This document shows positions 16,932 through 27,566 of a stretch of DNA of 64,000 bases, in pieces; positions within the stretch are counted from its first letter, which is position 1, and each line of letters starts with the position of its first letter. The position numbers and the translations under genes are program-made. The stretch comes from Sphingomonas prati (GTDB lineage: Bacteria > Pseudomonadota > Alphaproteobacteria > Sphingomonadales > Sphingomonadaceae), in contig NZ_BMJP01000006.1 of NCBI RefSeq assembly GCF_014643515.1, positions 1 through 64,000 on the forward strand, read 5' to 3'. The notes below the pieces were generated by a model, which saw nothing but the letters and a program-made list of their open reading frames with translations, was not told the origin of the DNA and ran no database searches.

Positions 16932-17627
16932 CTAACGCAATCCCGCCAACCACTCCGTCAGCATCGCCCGCCCCGCAGCCACCGCCGGCGGCCCGAGAGC
17001 GGCATAGTCCGCCCGAACCGTCGCCGCATCGGTCCCGGCCGCCGCGAGATCCGCCGCCCCGTCATCGATCCACCGCGTAAAGCGCGGATCCTCACCCATC
17101 TCCGGATGACATTGCAACGCCAGCAACCGCTTACCCCGACGGTACGCCTGGTGCTGGTACAACGCACTCGAAGCCAGCAGCTCGCACCCCTCCGGCAGAT
17201 CGAACGTATCGCCATGCCAGTGCAGCACCGGCGTCCCCGCCAGATGCCGCACCGGACTCGCCATCCCTTCCGGACCAATCGTCACCGGCCCGAACCCGAT
17301 CTCCTGCACCGGCCCCGGATACACTGCGGCCCCCAACGCCGCCGCAATCAGCTGCGACCCGAGACAAATCCCGATCGTCGGCAACCTGGCCTCAAGCCGC
17401 GCCGCGATCCGCGCCACCTCACCGTTGATCCACGAATGCCTGTCGCGCTCATACACCCCCATCGGCCCACCCATCAGGACGAGCAGATCGGGCGCCATGA
17501 AGTCCGCTTCGCCGAATGCCGGGTCCAGCACGTCGATCCGCGAAAACGCGTATCCCGCCGCCTCGATCGGCTGGCGGAACCCCGCCGCACCCTCATAATC
17601 GGTGTGGCGAACGATCAGCGCGCGCAA
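16932..17627 (-). CDS. Class I glutamine amidotransferase domain protein
   Basis: A 231-residue stand-alone GATase1 protein similar to GMP synthase amidotransferase-like enzymes. The catalytic triad is visible as Cys88 in GICLGSQLIAAALG and His174/Glu176 in LQCHPEM, with the oxyanion segment LMGGPMGVYE near 51-60. No fused synthetase domain is present, so it may be a gamma-glutamyl hydrolase-type enzyme or amide transferase with an unknown partner. It starts 2 bases after the stop of the upstream flavin oxidoreductase, so they form an operon. Confidence 0.85.
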   Translation of the reverse strand: MRALIVRHTDYEGAAGFRQPIEAAGYAFSRIDVLDPAFGEADFMAPDLLVLMGGPMGVYERDRHSWINGEVARIAARLEARLPTIGICLGSQLIAAALGAAVYPGPVQEIGFGPVTIGPEGMASPVRHLAGTPVLHWHGDTFDLPEGCELLASSALYQHQAYRRGKRLLALQCHPEMGEDPRFTRWIDDGAADLAAAGTDAATVRADYAALGPPAVAAGRAMLTEWLAGLR

Positions 17628-17629
17628 CG

Positions 17630-19057
17630 TCAGTCGCCGGTCAGGATGCGATCGACCAGCTGCCGCGTCGTCGGCACGAACCCGTTGGAGTAGAACGGAT
17701 CGCGCCGGAACCGGAATGCGCTATGCCCCGCGAACATGAGGTTCTGCTCGATCGGCCCGCCATGCGCGATGTCCTGCAACGTCTTCTGGATGCAGAAACT
17801 GCGCGGATCGGCCAGCCGCCCGGTCGAGTTCCCCTCGGTATCTGCCCAGGACGAGAAGCTGCACTGGCTCAGGCACCCCATGCAATCCGCCTGATCCTTG
17901 CGGATCACCTGCATCTCCTCCGGCCGCACGAACACCAGTGTGTTGTCCGGCGTCTTGAGCGCGGAGGTAAAGCCCAGCATGTCCCACTCGCGCGCGCGCA
18001 GCAGGTCGCCGCGCGTCACCCAGAAACTCTTGCCCTTCACGCCGACGTCCAGCTGATACTGGTGGTCGCCCGCCGCCTCGCCGCTGAACGCGATCTGCCG
18101 CTCGGACCGCGCCTCCAGCTGGCGCAGGAAGGGATTGCGAACCGCGGACGAATAGAAGCCCGTCGGCGAGAATTTGTGGAGCAGGATGTCGCCCTCCTCC
18201 AATGTCATCAGCGCGTTCTTCCAATCCTCCGGGATCGGGCTTTCGCGCGTCAGCAACGGCCGTGTCCCGAACTGGAACGCGATCGCGCCCAGCTCCGGAT
18301 TGTCGATCCAGTCGTTCCACTCCTTCAAATTCCACACGCCGCCGGCCATCACGATCGGCACGCTGTCGGCGATTCCGCCCTCGCGCATCGTATCGCGCAA
18401 CGCCTTCACGCGCGGGAACGGGTCCTGCGGTACCAGCGGATCCTCCGCGTTGGACAGGCCGTTATGCCCGCCCGCCCGCCACGGATCCTCATACACCACC
18501 GCGCCCAGATGCTCGGACGCCTTCGAATAAGCCCGCTTCCACAACGCGCGGAACGCCCGCCCGGACGAGATGATCGGCAGATACTGCACGCCGTACGACA
18601 CGGCGATCTCGCTCAGCTTGTACGGCATACCCGCACCGCACGTGACGCCGGCGACCATGCCCTTCGTCCGTTCCAGCACGCCGTGCAGGACACGCTGCGC
18701 GCCGCCCATTTCCCACAGCACGTTAATGTTGATCGCACCGCGGCCGTCGGCCATCTCGTACGCACGCTTCACCTGGTCGACCGCGCCGTCGATCGCGTAC
18801 TGCACCAACTCCTCGTGCCGCGCGCGACGCGTCAGCGCGTGATACACCTGCGGCACGATCTTGCCTTCGGGGTCGTAGCTGTCGGCATTCACCGCCGATA
18901 CGGTACCGATTCCACCCGCGGACGCCCACGCGCCGCTGCTCTGATGATTGGATACCGCGACGCCCTTGCCGCCCTCGATCAACGGCCACACTTCGCGGCC
19001 GGCATACACGATCGGCTTGATACCCTTGAACAACGAAAGCCTCCCGGTCGGGTCCAT
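17630..19057 (-). CDS. Nitronate monooxygenase-like flavin oxidoreductase
   Basis: A 475-residue TIM-barrel FMN protein of the nitronate monooxygenase/2-nitropropane dioxygenase family. Landmarks are VAVSNHQSSGAWASAGGIGTVSA near residue 40, GAGMPYKLSEIA, the phosphate-binding IVMAGGVWNLKEW, and AIAFQFGTRPLLTRES. It is longer than typical enzymes (about 330-360 residues): the extra C-terminal third contains CMGCLSQC near 390-400, a four-position Cys cluster that could bind metal or an Fe-S centre. Substrate unknown. First gene of a two-gene operon with the GATase. Confidence 0.82.
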   Translation of the reverse strand: MDPTGRLSLFKGIKPIVYAGREVWPLIEGGKGVAVSNHQSSGAWASAGGIGTVSAVNADSYDPEGKIVPQVYHALTRRARHEELVQYAIDGAVDQVKRAYEMADGRGAININVLWEMGGAQRVLHGVLERTKGMVAGVTCGAGMPYKLSEIAVSYGVQYLPIISSGRAFRALWKRAYSKASEHLGAVVYEDPWRAGGHNGLSNAEDPLVPQDPFPRVKALRDTMREGGIADSVPIVMAGGVWNLKEWNDWIDNPELGAIAFQFGTRPLLTRESPIPEDWKNALMTLEEGDILLHKFSPTGFYSSAVRNPFLRQLEARSERQIAFSGEAAGDHQYQLDVGVKGKSFWVTRGDLLRAREWDMLGFTSALKTPDNTLVFVRPEEMQVIRKDQADCMGCLSQCSFSSWADTEGNSTGRLADPRSFCIQKTLQDIAHGGPIEQNLMFAGHSAFRFRRDPFYSNGFVPTTRQLVDRILTGD

Positions 19058-19124
19058 GCCCGGCTGATGATACGTGCCGCTTTATAATAGGGTTGCGCGG
19101 AAAGCACGTCAAAGCGGCGTAACG

Positions 19125-20255
19125 TCAGCCAAGCGCATCCGGCCGCCCGATCGCACCGGCGTAGAGCGCGCGATACGCCGCAATCATCTGGTTCTCGTCA
19201 AAGGATTTTTCCGCCACAGCCCGGTTCGCTTGCCCAATCTCCCGCCGCAACACCGGGTCCGCCACGAGGGCACCCAGAGCCTCCGCCAAGGCAGGATCGG
19301 GCTCCGTCACCACGTACGGCCGGTTCGGCACGGACACCATCGCGGCCACATCGCCCACCGCCGGTGCCACCACCGCGAGCCCGGCGGCCATCGCCTCCAG
19401 CACCGAAATCGGGAACTGCTCGCTCTCGGATGACAGCGCGAACAGGTCAAATTGTCCCAGCACCGCCGCCGGCCGCGAATGGAAGCCCGCCAAGTGCACT
19501 CGTTCGGCAATCCCAAGCCGCGCCGCCTCGGCCAGAATCGCCCCCCGCTCCGGCCCCTCGCCGACGATCAACAGCCGCACCTGCCCCGGCAGCGCCGCCA
19601 CCGCCCGCACCAGCCGCGGCAGGTCCTTCACCGCGCGCAACCCGGCGATCGTCCCGACCACCACGTCCCCCGGCCGCCGCAAGAACCCGGGCAACGGCTC
19701 CGGCGCCCCGCCATACTCCCCCACCGCGATCCCGTTCGCGATCCGCCGCACGCGCGCCGCCGGTTGTCGCCAGACCTCGGTCGCGATCCGTTCCAGCCGC
19801 TGCGACGGCACGACCAGCGCCGCGACCGTCGGCAAACCCGCCCGCCGGAACCAGACGCGCTTGGCCTTCTGCCCATGCGTCTCGTCCGCGTTGAACCCGT
19901 CCTCATGATGCACGATCGGCGGCAGGCGCATCACCAGCGTGTACATCCGCCGCGCCATCACGCCATCCATCGCCCCCCAATTATAGGTGAGCACCAGATC
20001 AAACCCCGCCATATACCGCGCCAGCCGCAGATACCGACCCGGGCCCGGTTTCCCCTGCAACGACGGTGCATCGTCCGGAAACGCGACCTCGATGTCAGGC
20101 GCGATCGCAGCCCGCGCCCCCATCTCCCCCGGCATCGCGCTCAGCACCGTATGCCTCGCGTGATCCCCGAACGCATTCATCAACCGCACCGCGCGGGCCT
20201 CCTTGCCGCCGAGCGAAAAGGTGGAATGAAGGTGAAGAATGCGAACGGCTATCAT
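19125..20255 (-). CDS. GT4-type glycosyltransferase
   Basis: A 376-residue GT-B enzyme with an N-terminal glycine-rich loop (ILHLHSTFSLGGKEARAVRLMNAFG) and a Glycos_transf_1 C-terminal domain. That domain carries VVGTIAGLRAVKDLPRLVRA, RLLIVGEGPERGAILAEAARLG, and the EX7E-like nucleotide-sugar motif in SSESEQFPISVLEAMAAGLAVVA. Acceptor is probably a cell-surface glycan or lipid, unknown. It stands alone between a repeat-rich gap and the convergent-free flavin oxidoreductase operon. Confidence 0.87.
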   Translation of the reverse strand: MIAVRILHLHSTFSLGGKEARAVRLMNAFGDHARHTVLSAMPGEMGARAAIAPDIEVAFPDDAPSLQGKPGPGRYLRLARYMAGFDLVLTYNWGAMDGVMARRMYTLVMRLPPIVHHEDGFNADETHGQKAKRVWFRRAGLPTVAALVVPSQRLERIATEVWRQPAARVRRIANGIAVGEYGGAPEPLPGFLRRPGDVVVGTIAGLRAVKDLPRLVRAVAALPGQVRLLIVGEGPERGAILAEAARLGIAERVHLAGFHSRPAAVLGQFDLFALSSESEQFPISVLEAMAAGLAVVAPAVGDVAAMVSVPNRPYVVTEPDPALAEALGALVADPVLRREIGQANRAVAEKSFDENQMIAAYRALYAGAIGRPDALG

Positions 20256-20308
20256 GCGAGCAAGCCTACCCCACCAAAGTTAAGAACACAGCCCGAAGGC
20301 CATCAAAG

Positions 20309-20510
20309 CCCTCCCCCCACCGGGGGGAGGGTTGGGTGGGGGGTGTGGCAGACTCCAACGGCGTCACAAACGCGACGTCGCGACCCGCCACAACGTCACT
20401 TTCTACGATACCCAAACCCCAAGCCCCCCCCCCCCCCCCCGGTGGGTGGAGGGAGAAAGCAACAAAGCTCCCTCTCCCATCGGGGAGAGGGCTGGGGGGA
20501 GGGGGTGTGG
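20309..20510. repeat. C/G-rich repeat block with a 17-base poly-C run
   Basis: Three parts occupy the gap between two reverse-strand genes. CCCTCCCCCC/GGGGGGAGGG (20309-20331, three-base loop) is followed by an uninterrupted run of 17 C at 20424-20440. CCCTCTCCC/GGGAGAGGG (20470-20491) comes next, followed by GGGGGGAGGGGG. No gene is apparent here. The run is a likely sequencing-error and slippage site. Confidence 0.75.
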
Positions 20511-20531
20511 CTTGAGACGACTGCGTCTCAT

Positions 20532-21395
20532 TCAACCAGCCGCCAAAACCCGCCCCAGAAGCCGCTGTATCCCCGCCCGCGCCTCATCCTCATCCAGGGT
20601 CGGCGCATGCCCCACCTCCGGCACGGTCACCACCTCCAGCGAAGGCGCCCGCGCCGCCATTTCCCCCGCCGTCTCCTCCGACAGCAGATCCGACAAAGCC
20701 CCCCGCACCAGCAGCAGCGGCACCGACCTCAGCGCGGCGAACGCCGGCCACATATCCAGTGCCCCCTCGTTCGGCACGCGCATCGGCTCGGCGATCGACA
20801 TGTCGTAATCGAACACGATCCGCCCCGCGGGCGTCAGCCGGCACAGCCGCTTCGCCATCGCCACCCAGTCGCCGATCTGGAAGCGCGGGAACGCCGCCCC
20901 GTTCGTCTCCGCAATCGCACGTGCCGCATGAAGCCACGTCGGAAAGCTGTTGTTTTTCCCCACATAACCCTTGATGCGCGCCATCCCCACCGGGTCGAGC
21001 ACCGGCCCGATATCGTTCAGCACCGCACCCGCAATCCGCCCGCCCCCGGTGGCCGCGAGCAGCATCGTCAGGATCCCGCCGAGCGACGTCCCCACCGCCA
21101 CGAACCGCTCCAACCCCAGCGTCTCGATCAGCGCCTCCAGGTCCTGCAGGTAAACCAGCGGCACATAACTCATCGGATCGCGCGCATAACCGCTGTCCGC
21201 CCGCCCCCGCAGCGACACGCAAATCACCCGCCATTCCGGTGCAAGCGCCGCCGCCAACCCCTCGAAATCGCGCGCATTTCTGGTCAGCCCCGGAATGCAC
21301 AGGATCGGCGGCTTGGCCGCATCCCCGGCATAGTCGCGGTAATGCAGCCGGATCCCGTCCTTCGACCACCAATATCCGTCCGTCCACGCCGTCAT
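20532..21395 (-). CDS. Alpha/beta hydrolase
   Basis: A 287-residue alpha/beta-hydrolase fold enzyme. The oxyanion region is PPILCIPGLTRNARDF, the nucleophile elbow is GTSLGGILTM (Ser near residue 107), the acid probably lies in the VRGALSDLLS strand, and the catalytic His is in VPEVGHAPTLDE near the end. No signal peptide. Substrate unknown. The ATG at 21395 is chosen because it opens the family-like MTAWTDGYWWSKDGIRLHYRD segment. Divergent from selO with a 50-base gap. Confidence 0.83.
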   Translation of the reverse strand: MTAWTDGYWWSKDGIRLHYRDYAGDAAKPPILCIPGLTRNARDFEGLAAALAPEWRVICVSLRGRADSGYARDPMSYVPLVYLQDLEALIETLGLERFVAVGTSLGGILTMLLAATGGGRIAGAVLNDIGPVLDPVGMARIKGYVGKNNSFPTWLHAARAIAETNGAAFPRFQIGDWVAMAKRLCRLTPAGRIVFDYDMSIAEPMRVPNEGALDMWPAFAALRSVPLLLVRGALSDLLSEETAGEMAARAPSLEVVTVPEVGHAPTLDEDEARAGIQRLLGRVLAAG

Positions 21396-21445
21396 GCCGA
21401 TACCCTTCACTTGCGCCGCCCGACGCCCCGCCCCCATATCCGCGC

Positions 21446-22834
21446 ATGAGCTTGCCACCGCAACCCGCCGCCTATCGTCCCGAACGGACGATCCTGTCGC
21501 TGCCCGACACGCTGTACGATCCGGTGCAGGCGGCCGATTTCCCCGAGACGATCCTGCGGTTCCGCAACGACGCACACGCCGCCACCATCGGTCTCGCCGA
21601 TCTCGACGACGACGCCTGGGCGCGCCACTTCGGCCGGTTCGCACCGCTCCCCGGCTCGCTCGAACAACCGCTCGCCCTGCGTTATCACGGCCACCAGTTC
21701 CGCCACTACAACCCCGATCTGGGCGACGGCCGCGGCTTCCTGTTCGCGCAGGTCCGCGACGGCGCGAACCGCCTGCTCGACCTCGGGACCAAGGGCTCCG
21801 GCACCACCCCCTGGAGCCGCTCCGGCGACGGCCGCTTGACGCTCAAGGGCGGCGTCCGCGAGATTCTCGCCACCGAAATGCTTGAGGCGCTCGGCGTCCA
21901 CACCTCCAAGACGCTCTCGCTGATCGAGACCGGCGAGGCGCTCCACCGCGGCGACGAACCCTCGCCCACCCGCTCCGCCGTCATGGTCCGGCTCAGCCAC
22001 GGCCACATCCGGATCGGCTCGTTCCAGCGGCTCGCCACGCTCGGCGACGCGGACAGCATGCGCGCGCTCGTCACCTACTGCCTGACCGAACTCTACGGCG
22101 AGACGCCCGGCGACGAGCCAGAAGCACAGCTTCTCGCCCACGTCGCCCGCGGCACCGCCCGGCTGGCAGCGTCCTACATGGCCGCCGGCTTCGTCCACGG
22201 CGTGCTCAACACCGACAATATCGCCATCACGACGGAGAGTTTCGATTACGGCCCATGGCGGTTCGCGCCGCTCTGGAAATCGGACTTCACCGCCGCCTAT
22301 TTCGACCACCAGGGGCTCTACGCGTTCGGTCGGCAGCCCGCCGCGATCCACTGGAACGTCGTGCAGCTCGCCATCGCGCTCCGCACGCTTGCGTCGGCCG
22401 AGGCACTCGCTCCGATGGTCGACCTCTACTCGCCCGCCTACGAAGCCGCCTTCCGCGCCGCGATCCTCGCCCGGCTCGGCGTCCGGCCGCAGAGCGAGGA
22501 CCAGGATTTCGCGCTGCTCGGCGCGATGGAAACCGCGCTCGCCGAAACCGACACGCCGATCGACCGCTTCTTCTTCGACTGGCGCGGCGGCCGGCTCCGC
22601 ACCGCGACGCAGGCTTATACCGACCCGCGCTTCGCCGCCTTTGCCGCCGTCGCCGCCACCTACCAGCCCACCGCCCCACTCGATCACCCCTATTGGTCCG
22701 ACGCCGCGCCCTGCGGCATGCCGATCGAAGAGGCCGAAGCGCTCTGGGCTCCGATCGCCGCCGCGGACGACTGGGCGCCGCTCTACGCAAAGATCGCCGC
22801 GATCCGCCGGATGGGCGAGGCACTGCGCGCATGA
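21446..22834 (+). CDS. selO: SelO/YdiU family protein adenylyltransferase
   Basis: A 462-residue pseudokinase-like AMPylase (SelO). Characteristic stretches: LRYHGHQFRHYNPDLGDGRG, the glycine-rich/Lys region LGTKGSGTTPWSRSGDGRLTLKGGVREILATEML, and the metal-binding HGVLNTDNIAITTESFDYGPW. In this family ATP binds in an inverted orientation and AMP is transferred to Ser/Thr/Tyr of redox proteins. The C-terminus ends RRMGEALRA and lacks the terminal Cys/Sec found in many members. Its stop overlaps the next gene's ATG (ATGA). Confidence 0.93.
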   Translation: MSLPPQPAAYRPERTILSLPDTLYDPVQAADFPETILRFRNDAHAATIGLADLDDDAWARHFGRFAPLPGSLEQPLALRYHGHQFRHYNPDLGDGRGFLFAQVRDGANRLLDLGTKGSGTTPWSRSGDGRLTLKGGVREILATEMLEALGVHTSKTLSLIETGEALHRGDEPSPTRSAVMVRLSHGHIRIGSFQRLATLGDADSMRALVTYCLTELYGETPGDEPEAQLLAHVARGTARLAASYMAAGFVHGVLNTDNIAITTESFDYGPWRFAPLWKSDFTAAYFDHQGLYAFGRQPAAIHWNVVQLAIALRTLASAEALAPMVDLYSPAYEAAFRAAILARLGVRPQSEDQDFALLGAMETALAETDTPIDRFFFDWRGGRLRTATQAYTDPRFAAFAAVAATYQPTAPLDHPYWSDAAPCGMPIEEAEALWAPIAAADDWAPLYAKIAAIRRMGEALRA

Positions 22835-24294
22835 CCGCGACACTTGCCACCCGTCCTTCGGGGGATCAGTATACCGCAAGCATGACGACGCCTTTTCACT
22901 CGATCGAACCGGCGACCGGCGCGCCGGTGTGGAGCGGCCCCGCCGCCGACGTCGATGCGGAGGTCGCGATCGTCCGCGCCGGCTGGACCGAATGGGCCGC
23001 CCGCCCGCTCACCGTCCGCGTCGAAACGCTGCGCCGCTTCGCCAACACCGTCCGCACCCGCGCCGAACCGTTCGCCGACCTCATCGCCCGCGAAACCGGC
23101 AAGCCGATGTGGGAGGCACGGACCGAGGTCGACAGCGTCATCGCAAAGGTCGACATCTCGGCCGCCGCCTACAATGATCGGACGCCACAACGCCGGATGG
23201 AGGGCGCGATGGGCGCGCGCATCGCGGTCCGGCACAAGCCGCACGGCGTCATGGCGGTGCTCGGCCCGTTCAACTTTCCCGCACATCTGCCCAACGGCCA
23301 CATCGTCCCCGCGCTGATCGCCGGCAACGCCGTGCTGTTCAAACCGTCGGAAAAAACACCGGCGGTCGGCGCCTATCTCGTCGACTGCCTCCACGCCGCC
23401 GGCGTCCCGCAATCGGTCGTGCGCTGCGTCCAGGGCGGACCCGACACCGGCCGCGCGCTGGCCGCGCATGATGGGATCGACGGACTGCTGTTCACCGGCT
23501 CGGCCACCGCCGGCGCCGCACTCCACCGCCAGTTCGCCGAAACACCCCACAAGCTGCTCGCGCTCGAACTCGGCGGCAACAACCCGCTCGTCGTGTGGGA
23601 CACGCCCGACATCTATTCCGCCGCGGTCATCGCGGTGCAATCCGCCTATCTCTCCGCCGGACAACGCTGCACCGCCGCCCGCCGGCTGATCGTACGCGAC
23701 GGCGCGCACGAGGCATTGCTCGACCAGATCGGCCGATTGATCGACCGCATCATTGTCGATCAACCGCACGCCGTCCCCGCCCCGTTCATGGGTCCCGTCA
23801 TCGACAACCAAGCCGCTGACCGCGTGCAGGATGCATTCCTCGACCTCATCCTCGCGGGAGGCCGTCCGATCAAGCAACTCGTCCGCCCGGACCCGGACCG
23901 TCCGTTCCTCACTCCGGCGCTCATTGACGTCACGACGGTCGCCGATCGCCCCGACGCCGAGATCTTCGGCCCGGTGCTACAAGTCATCCGCGTCGCCGAT
24001 TTCGACGCCGCGATCGCCGAGGCGAACGCCACCCGCTTCGGCCTGTCCGCCGCGTTGATCAGCGGCACGCCCGAGCTTTACGATCGCTTCTGGGCCAACA
24101 CCCGCGCGGGCATCGTCAACTGGAACCGCCCGACCAACGGCGCGCCGTCCAAGGCCCCGTTCGGCGGCGTCGGCCTGTCCGGCAACCACCGCCCCACCGC
24201 CTTCTACGCCGCGGACTATTGCGCCTACCCGGTCGTGTCGTCGGAGGCGGAACAGCCGCGCGCCTCGCTCGGCATCGGCCTGCGCGACGCCTGA
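22831..24294 (+). CDS. astD: Succinylglutamate-semialdehyde dehydrogenase
   Basis: A 487-residue NAD(P)-dependent aldehyde dehydrogenase. Catalytic Glu246 (LALELGGNNPLVV) and Cys280 (SAGQRCTAARRL), the FNFPAHLPNGHIVPALIAGN segment and FKPSEKTP are clear. The pattern fits AstD, the succinylglutamate semialdehyde step of the arginine succinyltransferase route, although no other ast gene lies here. The start overlaps the selO stop (ATGA at 22831); a second ATG at 22882 would give the standard N-terminus and remains possible. Coupling to selO is a sequence fact; its meaning is unclear. Confidence 0.85.
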   Translation: MTATLATRPSGDQYTASMTTPFHSIEPATGAPVWSGPAADVDAEVAIVRAGWTEWAARPLTVRVETLRRFANTVRTRAEPFADLIARETGKPMWEARTEVDSVIAKVDISAAAYNDRTPQRRMEGAMGARIAVRHKPHGVMAVLGPFNFPAHLPNGHIVPALIAGNAVLFKPSEKTPAVGAYLVDCLHAAGVPQSVVRCVQGGPDTGRALAAHDGIDGLLFTGSATAGAALHRQFAETPHKLLALELGGNNPLVVWDTPDIYSAAVIAVQSAYLSAGQRCTAARRLIVRDGAHEALLDQIGRLIDRIIVDQPHAVPAPFMGPVIDNQAADRVQDAFLDLILAGGRPIKQLVRPDPDRPFLTPALIDVTTVADRPDAEIFGPVLQVIRVADFDAAIAEANATRFGLSAALISGTPELYDRFWANTRAGIVNWNRPTNGAPSKAPFGGVGLSGNHRPTAFYAADYCAYPVVSSEAEQPRASLGIGLRDA

Positions 24295-24376
24295 CGGACC
24301 CGCTGACGCGTCGAACGAAGGCAACCCCCGCCCCGCCCCCGCGTTCATGGCGCGGATCCCCGGACGGAGCACCACC

Positions 24377-25198
24377 ATGCCAACGATCAAGACGCAGGAC
24401 GGCACCGAACTCTATGTGAAGGATTGGGGAAGCGGCCGTCCGGTCATTCTCCTGCACGGCTGGCCACTTACGGCGGACAGTTGGGACGATCAGGCATATG
24501 CGCTGGCCAACGCCGGCCACCGCGTGATCTTCTACGACCGCCGAGGCTTCGGCCGTTCGACGCAGCCCTGGACCGGTTACGACTACGACACGCTCGCCGA
24601 CGATCTGGCCACCGTGATCGACCAGACCGGCGCGCAGGATGCGACGCTCGTCGGCTTCTCGATGGGCGGCGGCGAGGTCGCACGCTACATGTCCCGCCAC
24701 AGCGGCAAGGGCATCGTCCAGGCCGGCCTGATCAGCTCGGTCGTGCCTTATATGCTCAAGGACGACAGCAACCCGCACGGCGTCGACGGATCGGTCTTCG
24801 ACGGGATGAAGGACGGCATCCTGAAGGACCGCCCCAACTTCATGGCCACCTTCGCGCAGTCCTTCTACGGCGTCGGCTGGATCTCCAGCCCGGTCAGCCA
24901 GGACGTCCTCGACGACTTCTCGCGCCAGGCGCTGATGGCGGGGCTCAAGGGCACGCTCGATTGCGTCGACGCGTTCGGCCGCACCGACTTCCGCGGCGAT
25001 CTGGCCGCGATTACCGTCCCCACGCTCGTCGTCCACGGCACGTCGGACAGCACCGTCCCGATCGACCCGTCCGGCCGCGCTGCCGCCGCGGGCATCGCGC
25101 AGGCCCAGTCGATCGAATATGCCGGCGCTCCGCACGGCCTGAACGTGACCGAAAAGGATCGCCTGACCAGTGACTTGCTGGCGTTCGTAAAGAGCTGA
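24377..25198 (+). CDS. Cofactor-free haloperoxidase-type alpha/beta hydrolase
   Basis: A 273-residue alpha/beta hydrolase of the non-heme chloroperoxidase/perhydrolase group. The oxyanion motif is LHGWPLTADSWD, nucleophile Ser95 is in LVGFSMGGGEVARYM, an acid lies in VHGTSDSTVPID and the His in YAGAPHGLNVTEKDR. These enzymes can make peracids from carboxylic acids and H2O2 or act as esterases. No signal peptide. The ATG at 24377 begins the family-like MPTIKTQDGTELYVKDWG, with GGAG at 24364. Confidence 0.87.
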   Translation: MPTIKTQDGTELYVKDWGSGRPVILLHGWPLTADSWDDQAYALANAGHRVIFYDRRGFGRSTQPWTGYDYDTLADDLATVIDQTGAQDATLVGFSMGGGEVARYMSRHSGKGIVQAGLISSVVPYMLKDDSNPHGVDGSVFDGMKDGILKDRPNFMATFAQSFYGVGWISSPVSQDVLDDFSRQALMAGLKGTLDCVDAFGRTDFRGDLAAITVPTLVVHGTSDSTVPIDPSGRAAAAGIAQAQSIEYAGAPHGLNVTEKDRLTSDLLAFVKS

Positions 25199-25322
25199 TC
25201 GCAACCCCGACCAAGCGCCGTCCGCGGCCCCCTCACGGTCCCGGACGGCGCATATCTCCCCTATCCGACGACAAACCCGTACCCGCTTGCCGGGTCGGGC
25301 TTGCAACGCCTAGGTACGTCGC

Positions 25323-26617
25323 GTGAGTAGTCAGCAGACCAAACCGCCGCATCCCTTCACCTTCCCGGACTATCGTTCCTATCTTGTCGCGCGCTTTTCC
25401 AGCACGCTCGCGCAGAACGGCATGGTCGTGGTCATCGGGTGGCAGGTCTACGACATCGCCCGCCAGACGATGGATCTGAAGGACGCCGCCTTCCAGCTCG
25501 GCCTGATCGGCGTCGCGCAGTTCCTGCCGCTGCTCCTCCTCACCCTCGTCGTCGGCTGGACCGCGGATCGCATCGACCGCCGCTGGATCGCGCGCTGCGC
25601 GGTCCTGTTGGAAGCAAGCTGCGCCATCGCGCTCGCCGTCCTCGCCTGGAGCGACAGGACCACGCTCCCCGCGCTGTTCGGCATCGCCGCCCTCCTCGGC
25701 GTCGCGCGCGCCTTCGCCGGCCCCGCGTTGAGCGCACTCGCCCCGAACCTCGTCCCGCCCGCCTCGTTGCCGACCGCCATCGCGCTGTCGTCGATCGCGT
25801 GGCAGTCGGGCGGCATCGTCGGCCCCGCGGCGGGCGGCTATCTCTACGCGCACAGCCACTGGCTGCCCTTCGCCTGCGCCGCCGCGCTGTTTCTCGTCTC
25901 GTTCGTCGGGCTCATGACGATCGGCCCGATCGCCCGCACCGCGCTCGATCGCGGCGCCAATCCCTGGCGGCAGATGATCGACGGGCTCCATTATGTCCGC
26001 CACAACCGCATCGTGTTCGGCGCGATCTCGCTCGATCTGTTCGCCGTCCTGCTCGGCGGGGCGACCGCGATGCTGCCGATCTATGCGCGCGACGTGCTCA
26101 ATGTCGGCGCCGAAGGGCTCGGCCACCTGCGCGCCGCGCCCGCCTTCGGTGCCGCGGCGACCGCACTCTGGTTCTCGTTCCGCCCGCTGAAGAACGAGGT
26201 CGGCGTGAAAATGCTGATCGCGGTCGGTGTGTTCGGCGCGGCCACCGTCGTGTTCGGCCTGTCGCGCAACGTCGCGCTGTCGCTGCTCTGCCTCGCGATC
26301 CTCGGCGTCGCCGACATGTTCTCGGTCTATGTCCGCCAATCGCTGATCCAGCTGTCGACCCCCAACGACATGCGCGGCCGCGTCGGGGCGGTGTCGTCAC
26401 TGTTCGTCTCGGGCTCGAACGAACTGGGCGAGGCCGAGTCCGGCTTCCTCGCCGCGCTCATCGGCCCGGTCGCCGCGGTCGTGGCGGGCGGCGTCGGCGC
26501 GATCGGAATCGCGCTGCTCTGGTCGCGGCTCTTCCCCGAACTGCGCGCTGCGCGTACCTTCACGCCCCCCGCCCGGCTCGAAGATCCCCCGCTCACCCCC
26601 GCTCAGGAGACCCAGTC

Positions 26618-26621
<4 letters not shown>
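25323..26621 (+). CDS. MFS transporter
   Basis: A 432-residue major facilitator with about 12 membrane segments and the cytoplasmic loop motif [14 protein letters not shown] between TM2 and TM3, resembling EntS-type exporters. It starts at GTG 25323 with a hydrophilic N-terminus ([17 protein letters not shown]). The last segment contains [25 protein letters not shown], typical of this subfamily. The substrate is unknown; the stop overlaps the cysK ATG, so a role in exporting a sulfur metabolite is possible but only inferred. Confidence 0.85.
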
Positions 26622-27538
<917 letters not shown>

Positions 27539-27566
27539 GTTAAAGCAAGGCCCTCAACACACCGTC

